A stretch of DNA of 64,000 bases from Prescottella soli (GCF_040024445.1 NZ_CP157276.1:1426001-1490000); one strand, 5' to 3'; numbered from the stretch's first letter, positions 17,260 to 26,599 are shown. Numbers and translations are program-made. The notes: generated by a model from the sequence alone, not told the origin.

Positions 17260-18327
17260 ATGAACAATCCCCACGGAACCCGACGACTGCGGACGGCATG
17301 TGTCGTCCTGGCCGCGGCAACACTTCCGTTGCTCGGCGGAATCCCTGCGACAGCGGAGGTTCCAGGGTCGCCGGGTCCCACCGCGATTGACGGCACGTCC
17401 GGTGCGCGGCTGGTCAGTTCCACGCAACGCGCAGGCCAGCAAGTCGACATCGAGGTGTACTCGCCGTCGATGCAGCGCAACATCCCCCTGCAGGTGCTCC
17501 GCCCCAAGGACAGCAGCACTCCCGCGCCCACGTTCTACCTGCTCAACGGTGCCGGTGGTGGCGAGGACGGAGCCGCATGGGATCTCCAGACGGATGTCGG
17601 AGAGTTCTTCGCGGACAAGCACGTCAACGTCGTGACGCCGATGGAAGGCGCATTCAGCTACTACACCGACTGGCGCAATCCCGACCCCGGACTTGCCGCC
17701 ACCAGCGGCAACAACGGCATCAACAAGTGGACGACATTCCTGACCGAGGAACTGCCTCCGGTCATCGGCGACGCCTTCGACACGACGGGCGACAACGCCA
17801 TCGCCGCCATCTCCATGACCGGGACGTCCGTCCTCGACTTGGCCATCGAAGCACCCGACCTCTACAAGAGCGTCGGCTCGTACAGCGGATGCGCAATCAC
17901 CAGCCAGACGCCCGGCCGCCAGTTCGTCAAGCTCGTCGTGGGACTCGGCGACGGCAACGTCGACAACATGTGGGGACCGCAGGACGACCCCGAATGGGTG
18001 GCGCGCGATCCGTACGTGAACGCCGACAAGCTCCCCCGCATCCCCATGTACATCTCCACGGCGAGCGGGCTCCCCGGTCCCCACGACAACATGGACAACC
18101 CCCGAATCCAAGGCAGGTTCGCGACATTGGCGAGCCAGGTCGTCGTCGGCGGCATCATCGAGGCGTCCACGCAGTACTGCACGGACCAGCTCTCGAAGAA
18201 GACCCGGGCGCTGGGGATGGACAACATCGTCTACAACTTCCGGCCGGCGGGTACCCACTCGTGGGGATACTGGGAGGACGATCTGCACGAGTCGTGGCCG
18301 ATGATCGCCCGCTCGCTCGGCATCTGA
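17260..18327 (+). CDS. secreted mycolyltransferase 1 (antigen 85 / Cmyt family)
   Basis: This 355-residue protein has a signal peptide (TACVVLAAATLPLLGGIPATA) and an antigen-85-type alpha/beta hydrolase domain. The nucleophile elbow AAISMTGTS places Ser at residue 185, and the C-terminal HSWGYW gives His333, as in antigen 85. Such enzymes move mycolates from trehalose monomycolate to trehalose, arabinogalactan or, for MytC-type enzymes, Ser of small porins. ATG 17260 has only a weak AGGA upstream. The second transferase follows after 26 nt, so they form an operon flanked on both sides by mini-protein genes. Confidence 0.9.
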   Translation: MNNPHGTRRLRTACVVLAAATLPLLGGIPATAEVPGSPGPTAIDGTSGARLVSSTQRAGQQVDIEVYSPSMQRNIPLQVLRPKDSSTPAPTFYLLNGAGGGEDGAAWDLQTDVGEFFADKHVNVVTPMEGAFSYYTDWRNPDPGLAATSGNNGINKWTTFLTEELPPVIGDAFDTTGDNAIAAISMTGTSVLDLAIEAPDLYKSVGSYSGCAITSQTPGRQFVKLVVGLGDGNVDNMWGPQDDPEWVARDPYVNADKLPRIPMYISTASGLPGPHDNMDNPRIQGRFATLASQVVVGGIIEASTQYCTDQLSKKTRALGMDNIVYNFRPAGTHSWGYWEDDLHESWPMIARSLGI

Positions 18328-18353
18328 TCGAATCGAAGCAGGGGGCGAAACCA

Positions 18354-19385
18354 ATGCAGCACCGACACATTCGTGCCGTAGCCGCTGGGCTGCTCGCGGC
18401 GGGGGTGATGGCGGGCTCTCCTGCCATCGCGAACGCCGACTTCGATCCGGAGGTCGGGACCGTAGTCCCGGATTACGTGGAGGTCGCGGCCGACGCACAG
18501 CCCGAGATCACCAGCGTCACCACGGTCGACGACCGGATCCTCCTGCTGCAGGTGGCCTCCCCTGCCATGCGCCGCGAGGTGCCCGTGAACGTGCTGCTGC
18601 CCGCCGACCGCAGCGAACCACGCGGCGTTCTCTACCTGCTCGACGGCAATTCCGGGCAGGTGGACAGCACCAACTGGCTCGATCCGACCAAGGGCAACGC
18701 CCAGGCGTTCTTCGCCGACAAGAACGTCAACGTCGTGATGCCCGTCGGGGGCACCGGCAGCCTCTACCAGGACTGGACCGAGGACCACCCCAAGTTCGGA
18801 CGCACCCAGTGGGAGACGTTCCTGTCCAAGGAATTACCTCCCCTGATCGATGCCCGCTTCGACACCAGCGGGCGCAACGTCATCGGCGGGATCTCCTCCG
18901 GCGCCCAGGGCGCCGTGATGCTCGCCGCCCGCGATCCGGAACTGTACGACGGGGCCGTGGGGTACAGCGGCTGCTACGTGACAGAGGGGCCAGTCGGGCA
19001 GATTCTGACCGATCTGATCGTCATGAACGGGATGGCGACCTCGGACATGATGTGGGGCCCGCAAGGCGACGACGCCTGGCGCGATCACGATCTGTTCCGC
19101 AACGCTTCCCGCCTCGCCGGCAAGAGGGTCTACCTGTCGTCGGGGAACGGCCTACCCGGCCCGCACGAATCCCTCGACCAGCCCGACATCGCCAACACCG
19201 TCGTGGTCGGCGGACTCCTCGAGGCCGGCTCGAACGTGTGCACCGACCAACTGGCACAGGCACTTCGGAGCGCCGGAGCAGACGTGACCCGCAGCGCTCA
19301 ACCGGCTGGGGTGCATGCGTGGATCTACTGGCGAGACGAGCTCGGACGCTCGTGGCCGACCATCGAGGCAGCACTTCACCAATAG
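18354..19385 (+). CDS. secreted mycolyltransferase 2 (antigen 85 / Cmyt family)
   Basis: This 343-residue paralogue of the preceding gene has a signal peptide (AVAAGLLAAGVMAGSPAIANA). The nucleophile is in GGISSGAQG (Ser181) rather than ISMTG, and the His is in GVHAWIYW (His321). Ser and His are therefore both present. The different elbow suggests a different acceptor from mycolyltransferase 1. GGGGG lies 8 nt before ATG 18354, and the gene sits 26 nt behind its partner. Given the surrounding MGS mini-genes, a dedicated protein O-mycoloyltransferase is a reasonable hypothesis for one of the pair. Confidence 0.88.
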   Translation: MQHRHIRAVAAGLLAAGVMAGSPAIANADFDPEVGTVVPDYVEVAADAQPEITSVTTVDDRILLLQVASPAMRREVPVNVLLPADRSEPRGVLYLLDGNSGQVDSTNWLDPTKGNAQAFFADKNVNVVMPVGGTGSLYQDWTEDHPKFGRTQWETFLSKELPPLIDARFDTSGRNVIGGISSGAQGAVMLAARDPELYDGAVGYSGCYVTEGPVGQILTDLIVMNGMATSDMMWGPQGDDAWRDHDLFRNASRLAGKRVYLSSGNGLPGPHESLDQPDIANTVVVGGLLEAGSNVCTDQLAQALRSAGADVTRSAQPAGVHAWIYWRDELGRSWPTIEAALHQ

Positions 19386-19445
19386 CCGGAATCAAACAAC
19401 TGACTAATTGATTCGGGATCATAACGCGCATACTTCACCAGTTGC

Positions 19446-19454
19446 TGCTAGCGT
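19446..19454 (+). promoter_or_regulatory. extended -10 promoter for mini-protein 3
   Basis: TGC-TAGCGT matches TGNTANNNT. A perfect 7-bp hairpin with a GGTT loop (19462-19468 with 19473-19479) follows. The leader aligns with that of mini-protein 1 around TCACGGGC. Confidence 0.5.
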
Positions 19455-19558
19455 CCAATGTCACGGGCGGTTGCCCGTGGCAGAGACAACGCGATTGCGG
19501 GACTGCACAACTGGTTTGAAGGACTCCCCCGCACCGCACCGGGAAACTGGGAGGGATC

Positions 19559-19675
19559 ATGGGTTCTATCGCGGATATCCTCGCCGACGTCCAGTCGGTG
19601 GATCTGACCGAAGGCACCATCGGGACCGTGCTCGCGTGGCTGGGCGGACTCCTCACCGGCAGCGCCTCCAACTGA
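19559..19675 (+). CDS. mini-protein 3: 38-residue MGS peptide
   Basis: The protein starts MGSIADILADVQSVD and ends GGLLTGSASN. It has no Cys, no basic residue and no signal peptide, and is predicted to be an amphipathic helix with a hydrophobic second half (TIGTVLAWLGGLL). Ser13 occupies the conserved central position. A GGGAGGG tract precedes ATG 19559 at 3-5 nt. A hairpin follows at once. It belongs to the same family by start motif, length, leader and position. Confidence 0.68.
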   Translation: MGSIADILADVQSVDLTEGTIGTVLAWLGGLLTGSASN

Positions 19676-19678
19676 CAC

Positions 19679-19709
19679 AGGTCGTTGCGTCTCTGCGGCG
19701 CAACGACCT
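19679..19709 (+). terminator. hairpin after mini-protein 3
   Basis: A perfect 11-bp stem (19679-19689 with 19699-19709) with a 9-nt loop begins 3 nt after the stop. It may attenuate read-through into mini-protein 4, which has no obvious promoter of its own. Confidence 0.55.
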
Positions 19710-19764
19710 CCATGCCCACTAGGACCGCAGCGCCGGCAGGCCTGCACGATCAGGAGGAAAGCAC

Positions 19765-19881
19765 ATGGGTTCGCTTGCAGATCTCGTCAGGATTCCCGTC
19801 ATGAGCATCGATGCCCTGGGCGTCGGGATCCTTCAGTCCTTCAGGAACCTCGTCGACTACACGACGCGCGCGTTCAGCTGA
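19765..19881 (+). CDS. mini-protein 4: 38-residue MGS peptide with RIPV motif
   Basis: The sequence MGSLADLVRIPVMSIDALGV shares MGS-x(5)-RIPV-x-S-x-DA with mini-protein 6, so the two are paralogues. Ser14 is the central Ser. There is no Cys and no signal peptide. AGGAGG lies 7 nt before ATG 19765. An 18-bp terminator follows 38 nt after the stop, as expected for a short, strongly expressed unit. Confidence 0.68.
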   Translation: MGSLADLVRIPVMSIDALGVGILQSFRNLVDYTTRAFS

Positions 19882-19919
19882 GGAATCAGGACCACAGAAC
19901 ACCGCTCCGCACCCCGCAA

Positions 19920-19962
19920 TGCAGGAAGGGTCCGTGCCCGTTGAGCACGGACCCTTCCTGCA
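19920..19962 (+). terminator. strong terminator after mini-protein 4
   Basis: A perfect 18-bp stem (19920-19937 with 19945-19962) with a 7-nt loop, the longest hairpin noticed in the window. Confidence 0.75.
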
Positions 19963-20026
19963 ATTCACGCCCGATTTGAACAACTGAACAGTTTTGTTCG
20001 TTTTGCCACCGTGACCTCCGCAGGCT

Positions 20027-20035
20027 TGCTATCTT
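20027..20035 (+). promoter_or_regulatory. extended -10 promoter for mini-protein 5
   Basis: TGC-TATCTT matches TGNTANNNT. A C/G hairpin with a TTCA loop (20045-20063) follows in the leader, parallel to the leaders of mini-proteins 1 and 3. Confidence 0.5.
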
Positions 20036-20137
20036 CTCTGCAGTCGCGGGGTTCACCCCTGCGGTCTGACGAAGGCGGCTGTCCCGCAATCGATTTGCGA
20101 GAGGCAGTCGCCATAGCCATTCACGAAGGAGAGTTTC

Positions 20138-20242
20138 ATGGGATCGTTCGAAGACATCTTCAAGGGTTTCGGCTCGCTGGACGCCGTCAAGCACCTGTTC
20201 GGCACGATCAGCACCTCGGTCGAGAACATCTTCGGTAGCTGA
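20138..20242 (+). CDS. mini-protein 5: 34-residue MGS peptide
   Basis: The sequence starts MGSFEDIFKGFGSLDAVKHL and ends IFGS. Hydrophobic residues at 4, 7, 8, 11, 14, 17, 20, 21, 24, 28, 31 and 32 give a regular amphipathic helix, much as in PorH-type peptides. Ser13 is the central Ser (GFGSLDA). AAGGAG lies 6 nt before ATG 20138. There is no signal peptide and no Cys. At 34 residues it is the smallest member, and it has its own promoter and a downstream hairpin. Confidence 0.68.
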   Translation: MGSFEDIFKGFGSLDAVKHLFGTISTSVENIFGS

Positions 20243-20254
20243 GAAGCTGACACG

Positions 20255-20286
20255 AACCGCGGGCGCGGCTGAGCGCCGACGCGGTT
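20255..20286 (+). terminator. hairpin after mini-protein 5
   Basis: A 7-bp outer stem (20255-20261 with 20280-20286) and a 5-bp inner stem (20262-20266 with 20273-20277) are separated by a 2-nt bulge. Confidence 0.4.
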
Positions 20287-20361
20287 ACTTCGCTCCCGTC
20301 GGAGCATCCCCATCACTTGCAGGGCCGAACAGTCGGCCCTGCCGCATCTCGGAGGTACACC

Positions 20362-20502
20362 ATGGGCTCGATCATCGAAGCCATCCGCATCCCGGTCGGC
20401 AGCGCGGACGCCATCCTCACCGGCTTCATCGACTCGATCGACCGCACGCTCAACGGCCTGGGCGATCTCGCCGGCGGCCTTCTGGGCCGCATCGGCTCCT
20501 AG
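20362..20502 (+). CDS. mini-protein 6: 46-residue MGS peptide with RIPV motif
   Basis: The sequence begins MGSIIEAIRIPVGSADAILT and ends GLLGRIGS. It matches mini-protein 4 at MGS, RIPV, Ser14 and Asp16-Ala17. It is a longer amphipathic helix with a glycine-rich tail and has no signal peptide or Cys. GGAGG lies 6 nt before ATG 20362. It is the last gene of the cassette and is closed by a canonical terminator with a T-run. Confidence 0.7.
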   Translation: MGSIIEAIRIPVGSADAILTGFIDSIDRTLNGLGDLAGGLLGRIGS

Positions 20503-20534
20503 TCCGATCGCCGATTCCCGGACGGGAATCGCAG

Positions 20535-20565
20535 AAGAGCCGTGCGGCATTGCCGCACGGCTCTT
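20535..20565 (+). terminator. intrinsic terminator closing the mini-protein cassette
   Basis: A perfect 14-bp stem (20535-20548 with 20552-20565) with a 3-nt loop runs into a short T-tract. It ends just before the convergent DUF255 gene. Confidence 0.8.
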
Positions 20566-20571
20566 TTCGTG

Positions 20572-22587
<2,016 letters not shown>

Positions 22588-22596
22588 GACTCTCCC

Positions 22597-22920
22597 CTAA
22601 CTCGTCGGTTTCGTGGGTGGGTCCTGGTCGGCCTGCGAGCCATCGGCCGGCTGCTCCGGTTCGATGACCTCGGCGACCGCCGCGCCCCGCTCCGTGCCCT
22701 CGTCGGCTGCCTGATCAGCCTCCGGATGCTCCGGCTGGAAGGTGTCCGGCAGCTTCCGCAGCTGCTTGTTCATCGACCGGACCAACAGGATCGTGCCGGC
22801 CAGCAGAGCCACGACCAGCACCAGACCGAGCGGCGACGCCTTGCCGAACTCGGGGCCCTGCGGGCTGCTCGGGGTACTGGTCCCCTGCGCCAGGAGGTCC
22901 CACGCCAACGTCGTCATCAC
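22597..22920 (-). CDS. small single-pass membrane protein (Rv1083-like)
   Basis: This 107-residue protein has one transmembrane helix (LGLVLVVALLAGTILLV) followed by a basic stretch (RSMNKQLRKL) and an acidic, Pro-rich tail, suggesting N-out/C-in topology. GTG 22920 overlaps the last base of the mca stop; ATG 22917 is equally possible. It lies 9 nt before the DUF255 gene, so mca, this gene and DUF255 form an operon as in M. tuberculosis. Its function is unknown. Confidence 0.82.
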   Translation of the reverse strand: MMTTLAWDLLAQGTSTPSSPQGPEFGKASPLGLVLVVALLAGTILLVRSMNKQLRKLPDTFQPEHPEADQAADEGTERGAAVAEVIEPEQPADGSQADQDPPTKPTS

Positions 22921-23795
22921 TACTTCTCATCCTCCGAAATGCCCGCGAAGAGGTCGTCCTCCGGGATCGCCGTGTGTACCCGGGTCTTGGCCAGCTCGAA
23001 CTCCTCGGTCGGCCAGATCTTCTGCTGGATGTCCAGCGGAACCGCGAAGAACGAGCCATTCGGGTCGATCTGCGTCGCGTGGGCGCGCAGCGCGTCGTCC
23101 CGCTGCGGGAAGTAGTCCCCGCACTGGATCTGCGTCGTCACCCGCGCCATCAGGTCGCCCTGCTCGGTCTTCCACTTGGCGAGCCACTCGGCCATGGGGA
23201 ACTCCTCCCCGCGGCGCTCGTACTCCTCCTTGAACTGGACCAGGCGCTTCCGGATGAACCCGTGCGAGTAGTAGACCTTCTGCACCTCCCACGGCTCGCC
23301 GGCGTCGGGGAACTGCTCCGGGTCTCCCGCCGCCTCGTACGCGGCCATCGAGACCTCGTGGCACTTGATGTGGTCGGGGTGCGGGTAGCCGCCGTTCTCG
23401 TCGTACGTGGTCATCACGTGCGGACGGAACTCGCGGATCACCTTCACCAGCGCCTCGGTCGGCACCTCAAGCGGCTCGAGCGCGAAGCAGCCCTCCGGCA
23501 GCGGCGGCTTGGGGTCGCCCTCCGGCAGGCCGGAGTCGACGAACCCGAGCCACGTCTGCTGCACCCCGAGGATCCGGGCGGCCTCGGCCATCTCCTCGCG
23601 ACGGACCTCGTCCATCCGCTCGCGGATGCCCGGGACGTCCATCGCGGGATTCAGGATGTCGCCACGTTCACCGCCCGTCAGCGTCACGACGAGCACCTCG
23701 TTGCCCTCCGCGGCATAACGAGCCATCGTCGCGGCGCCCTTGCTCGACTCGTCGTCGGGGTGGGCATGAACGGCCATGAGTCGGAATCCGCTCAC
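22920..23795 (-). CDS. mca: mycothiol S-conjugate amidase
   Basis: This 291-residue zinc amidase cleaves mycothiol S-conjugates to a mercapturic acid and GlcN-inositol, a detoxification step found only in mycothiol-producing actinobacteria. The metal motif [10 protein letters not shown] is near the N-terminus, [17 protein letters not shown] provides a further His ligand, and [15 protein letters not shown] is typical of Mca over MshB. GTG 23795 gives the N-terminus expected from mycobacterial Mca; starts at 23807 and 23825 are possible. It leads the operon with the two following genes. Confidence 0.94.
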   Translation of the reverse strand: MSGFRLMAVHAHPDDESSKGAATMARYAAEGNEVLVVTLTGGERGDILNPAMDVPGIRERMDEVRREEMAEAARILGVQQTWLGFVDSGLPEGDPKPPLPEGCFALEPLEVPTEALVKVIREFRPHVMTTYDENGGYPHPDHIKCHEVSMAAYEAAGDPEQFPDAGEPWEVQKVYYSHGFIRKRLVQFKEEYERRGEEFPMAEWLAKWKTEQGDLMARVTTQIQCGDYFPQRDDALRAHATQIDPNGSFFAVPLDIQQKIWPTEEFELAKTRVHTAIPEDDLFAGISEDEK

Positions 23796-24000
23796 GTGTG
23801 TATTCACCTCAGCTTCGCGTGTCACCGTCGTGGCGTGTCACCTGCAGTGGTCGACCGCTACCGCGCACGGCGCGCCGTCGTCCTTCCCCTATAGTTCCAC
23901 CTGACACATACGACCGTCTGTCGTACCCCCGCTACGCGTGGCATACGGCGATCCCGACGGCCCGACGGAGCACCACCACAACCGGCTCGAGAGCGAAGTG

Positions 24001-24426
24001 ATGAGCAGTACACCTCCCACCGACCGCTACGGGTCCGCGCCGCGGACTGCCCGCCCGAAGAACTGGGGCAAGTGGGTGCTGACCGGTCTCGTCATCGTCG
24101 CCGGCATCGGAATCGCGTACATCGCCTACAACAAGTTCGCCGTGAGCGACGTCGACGGCAAACAGGTCGCGTTCGACATCGTCGACGACCGGACGATGAA
24201 CATCCAGATCACCGTGACGCGCGAGGACCCCTCCCAAGCCGCCGTGTGCATCGTCCGCGCGCGCTCGAAGGACGGCTCCGAGACCGGACGCCGTGAGGTG
24301 TACATCGCACCGTCCGAGTCGAAGACTGTCGAGGTCACCGCACCCGTCCACACCTCCCAGCCGCCCGCTATGGGTGATCTGTACGGATGCAGTCTGGACG
24401 TTCCGGACTATCTTCACGCGGGCTGA
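24001..24426 (+). CDS. DUF4307 single-pass membrane protein (Rv1081c-like)
   Basis: This 141-residue protein has a cytoplasmic N-terminus, one transmembrane helix (WVLTGLVIVAGIGIAYIAY) and an extracytoplasmic beta-rich domain with two Cys (AAVCIVRARS and LYGCSLDV) that may form a disulfide. It matches DUF4307 in length and layout. ATG 24001 follows a GTG one codon before; an in-frame start at 23938 would add 21 weakly conserved residues. It is divergent from mca, as in M. tuberculosis. Confidence 0.82.
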   Translation: MSSTPPTDRYGSAPRTARPKNWGKWVLTGLVIVAGIGIAYIAYNKFAVSDVDGKQVAFDIVDDRTMNIQITVTREDPSQAAVCIVRARSKDGSETGRREVYIAPSESKTVEVTAPVHTSQPPAMGDLYGCSLDVPDYLHAG

Positions 24427-24438
24427 CGTTCGGACCGA

Positions 24439-24457
24439 CCGGTCTTCGTTAGACCGG
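24439..24457 (+). terminator. short hairpin after the DUF4307 gene
   Basis: A 7-bp stem (24439-24445 with 24451-24457) with a 5-nt loop begins 13 nt after the stop. Confidence 0.4.
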
Positions 24458-24477
24458 GCCGAAAAGCCCCTCCGTGC

Positions 24478-24517
24478 TAAAATCGGTTGATACACGGTTC
24501 CACTCGGAGCCGTGTAT
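24478..24517 (+). promoter_or_regulatory. greA promoter -10 and 5'-UTR hairpin
   Basis: A TAAAAT -10 box (24478-24483) is followed at once by a 12-bp stem with one G-U (24490-24501 with 24506-24517) and an ACTC tetraloop. The leader to greA is about 180 nt. The hairpin would sit at the 5' end of the mRNA and could stabilise it. Confidence 0.5.
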
Positions 24518-24673
24518 TGCTGCATTGACGGCAGGACGAGTCTGCTCACGAAGTGGGCGACTTGGGGGGATAACCGCCACGGACAAGAGCGGCCTGCCCG
24601 TTGATCGTTGCTGTTCGCAGCGATCTGCCGAGGGAGTCCACGAGGGACTTCGACAACAAGGGAGTGATCGACA

Positions 24674-25168
24674 ATGACCGAGACCCAGGTGACCTGGCTT
24701 ACTCAGGAGTCTCACGACAGGCTCAAGGCTGAGCTCGACCAGCTCATCGCCAATCGTCCGGTCATTGCCGCCGAGATCAACGAGCGTCGCGAAGAGGGCG
24801 ACCTCAAGGAGAACGGCGGCTACCACGCTGCTCGCGAGGAGCAGGGCCAGCAGGAAGCGCGCATCCGCCAGCTGCAGGAGCTGCTCAACAGCGCCAAGGT
24901 GGGCGAGGCCCCGACGCAGTCCGGCGTGGCGCTGCCCGGCTCGGTCGTCAAGGTCTACTACGACGGCGACGAGACCGACACCGAGACCTTCCTGATCGCC
25001 ACCCGCGAGGAAGGCGCCCGCAACGACAAGCTCGAGGTCTACTCGCCGGGCTCCCCGCTGGGCGGCGCGCTGATCGACGCCAAGGTCGGCGAGACCCGCG
25101 AGTACAACCTCCCCAACGGAAGCCTGATGAAGGTCACCCTCGTCAGCGCCGAGCCGTACCACGGCTGA
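24674..25168 (+). CDS. greA: transcription elongation factor GreA
   Basis: This 164-residue protein rescues backtracked RNA polymerase by stimulating transcript cleavage. It has the N-terminal coiled coil with the acidic tip ([20 protein letters not shown]) and the C-terminal FKBP-like domain ending [18 protein letters not shown]. Length is normal. A GGGAG element lies before ATG 24674. It has its own promoter and a strong terminator, so it is monocistronic, and it lies between the Rv1081c and metB homologues as in M. tuberculosis. Confidence 0.97.
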   Translation: MTETQVTWLTQESHDRLKAELDQLIANRPVIAAEINERREEGDLKENGGYHAAREEQGQQEARIRQLQELLNSAKVGEAPTQSGVALPGSVVKVYYDGDETDTETFLIATREEGARNDKLEVYSPGSPLGGALIDAKVGETREYNLPNGSLMKVTLVSAEPYHG

Positions 25169-25187
25169 TCACAGCCCCCAGACGACA

Positions 25188-25221
25188 GAACCCCGGCCGG
25201 GCAGCTGCCCGGCCGGGGTTC
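25188..25221. terminator. bidirectional terminator between greA and the NlpC/P60 gene
   Basis: A 34-bp perfect palindrome, very GC-rich in the arms, lies between the two convergent stop codons at 25168 and 25238. Confidence 0.75.
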
Positions 25222-25237
25222 TCGCTTTCGGTCTCCG

Positions 25238-26599
25238 TCAGAGCACCCGGCGTGCCTTCATGTCCGCGAAGACCGGCCCGATCTTGACGACATCCCCGGT
25301 CTGCGGCGCGTGGACCATGAGCCCGTTGCCCATGTAGATGCCGACGTGGCCGGGACCGCCCGCCTGCCAGTTACCGAAGACGAGGTCGCCCGGCTGCGCC
25401 GCGGACATGGGGATCTCGGTGCCGACACCCCACTGCGTCTCCGACGTGCGCGGCAGGACGACCTTGCCGCCGGTGGCCGCGAACACCGCCGCCGACGTCA
25501 GGCCCGAGCAGTCGAAGCCGCCCATCGTGGGTCCACCGATGTTGCCGCCACCCCACACGTACGGGAGGCCGAGGTACCGCATCGCCAACTGCACCGCCGC
25601 ACCGCCGAGACCGGTGGTGGGCAGGTTGATGTCGAAGTTGAAGTTCGCGAACGGCGACAGCAACTGCTCGAACTGGCCCTCCGACGCCCGGATCTTCTGC
25701 ACGAACACACCGGACTGGTTGGCCGCATCGTCGGCGCCGGTCGGGATGCCGCCGGCCTTGCGGACCGCTCGGGTTCCCGCGTTGAAGGCCGCGAGCGCGA
25801 GGTCGAGGGTGTCGCCCTGGACCAGGCCTTCCTGCTTCCAGGTGTCCATCTGCGCGTAGTTGTCGCACAGCATGTGCCCGGCAGCCATGACGGAGTCGGC
25901 GACGCCGAGGATGTCGGCGGTGCCGTCGCCGTCGGCGTCCTTGCCGTACTTGGCCCAGTCGCTGGGCATGAACTTGGCCGGACCGCGTCCGCCGGCCAGC
26001 GAGACCGGCGCCGTCGGGCCGTACCGGAAGTCGTTCTCCACCGAGAACAACGCGGCCAGCGTGGGCGCCTTGACGCCGTCGCAGATCTCGCCGGCCTTGC
26101 GTAGCCAGGGCGCGAACACCGCGATCGAACCTACCTGCCCCAGAGCGGGATTCGAGGGCAGAACAGCGGGAAGTGCTGGGAGAGTGACGGAACCGATCCC
26201 CGGAAGCGCAAACTCAGGGGCCGCGACCGGCGCAGGCGCACGGACCTCGGCCGGGGGCGCCACGGGGGCGGCCGTCGCGGGCGCGGGCGGGGCCGGTTGA
26301 GGCGTCGTAGGCTGCCCGGGCGCCTCGGTCGCCGAAGGCTGCGCGGTCGGGGCGGCCGGCGCCTGGAGGGCGGGGATGGCCTTCGCGAGATCGGACGCCG
26401 CCTGCTGCCGCATATCCGGCGGGAGCAGCGCGATGATGCTGTTCACGGGCTCCACCAATTGCGGTGTGGGCTGCGGGGCAGGCTGCTCTATGGGCGGGGC
26501 TATCGGAGCCGGGTCCGGTGCCGCATTCGCGGCTGCTGGAAATGCTGCACCTGTTGCTGCAGTAACAGCCACGAGGATGGCTGCAGGCTCCCATGACAT
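25238..26599 (-). CDS. secreted two-domain peptidoglycan hydrolase: lytic transglycosylase plus NlpC/P60
   Basis: This 453-residue protein has a signal peptide (LVAVTAATGAAFPAAANA), a long Pro/Ala linker, a transglycosylase-like domain (Glu in LFSVENDF, then FMPSDWAKYGKDADGDG and LALAAFNAG) and a C-terminal NlpC/P60 peptidase (Cys in GGFDCSGLTS, His in GHVGIYMG, then MVHAPQTGD). It could cut both glycan and stem peptide, for example during septum splitting. ATG 26599 has CAGGAG 6-7 nt upstream. It is a single-gene unit between greA and metB, a position where I recall the pra gene in M. tuberculosis. Confidence 0.88.
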   Translation of the reverse strand: MSWEPAAILVAVTAATGAAFPAAANAAPDPAPIAPPIEQPAPQPTPQLVEPVNSIIALLPPDMRQQAASDLAKAIPALQAPAAPTAQPSATEAPGQPTTPQPAPPAPATAAPVAPPAEVRAPAPVAAPEFALPGIGSVTLPALPAVLPSNPALGQVGSIAVFAPWLRKAGEICDGVKAPTLAALFSVENDFRYGPTAPVSLAGGRGPAKFMPSDWAKYGKDADGDGTADILGVADSVMAAGHMLCDNYAQMDTWKQEGLVQGDTLDLALAAFNAGTRAVRKAGGIPTGADDAANQSGVFVQKIRASEGQFEQLLSPFANFNFDINLPTTGLGGAAVQLAMRYLGLPYVWGGGNIGGPTMGGFDCSGLTSAAVFAATGGKVVLPRTSETQWGVGTEIPMSAAQPGDLVFGNWQAGGPGHVGIYMGNGLMVHAPQTGDVVKIGPVFADMKARRVL

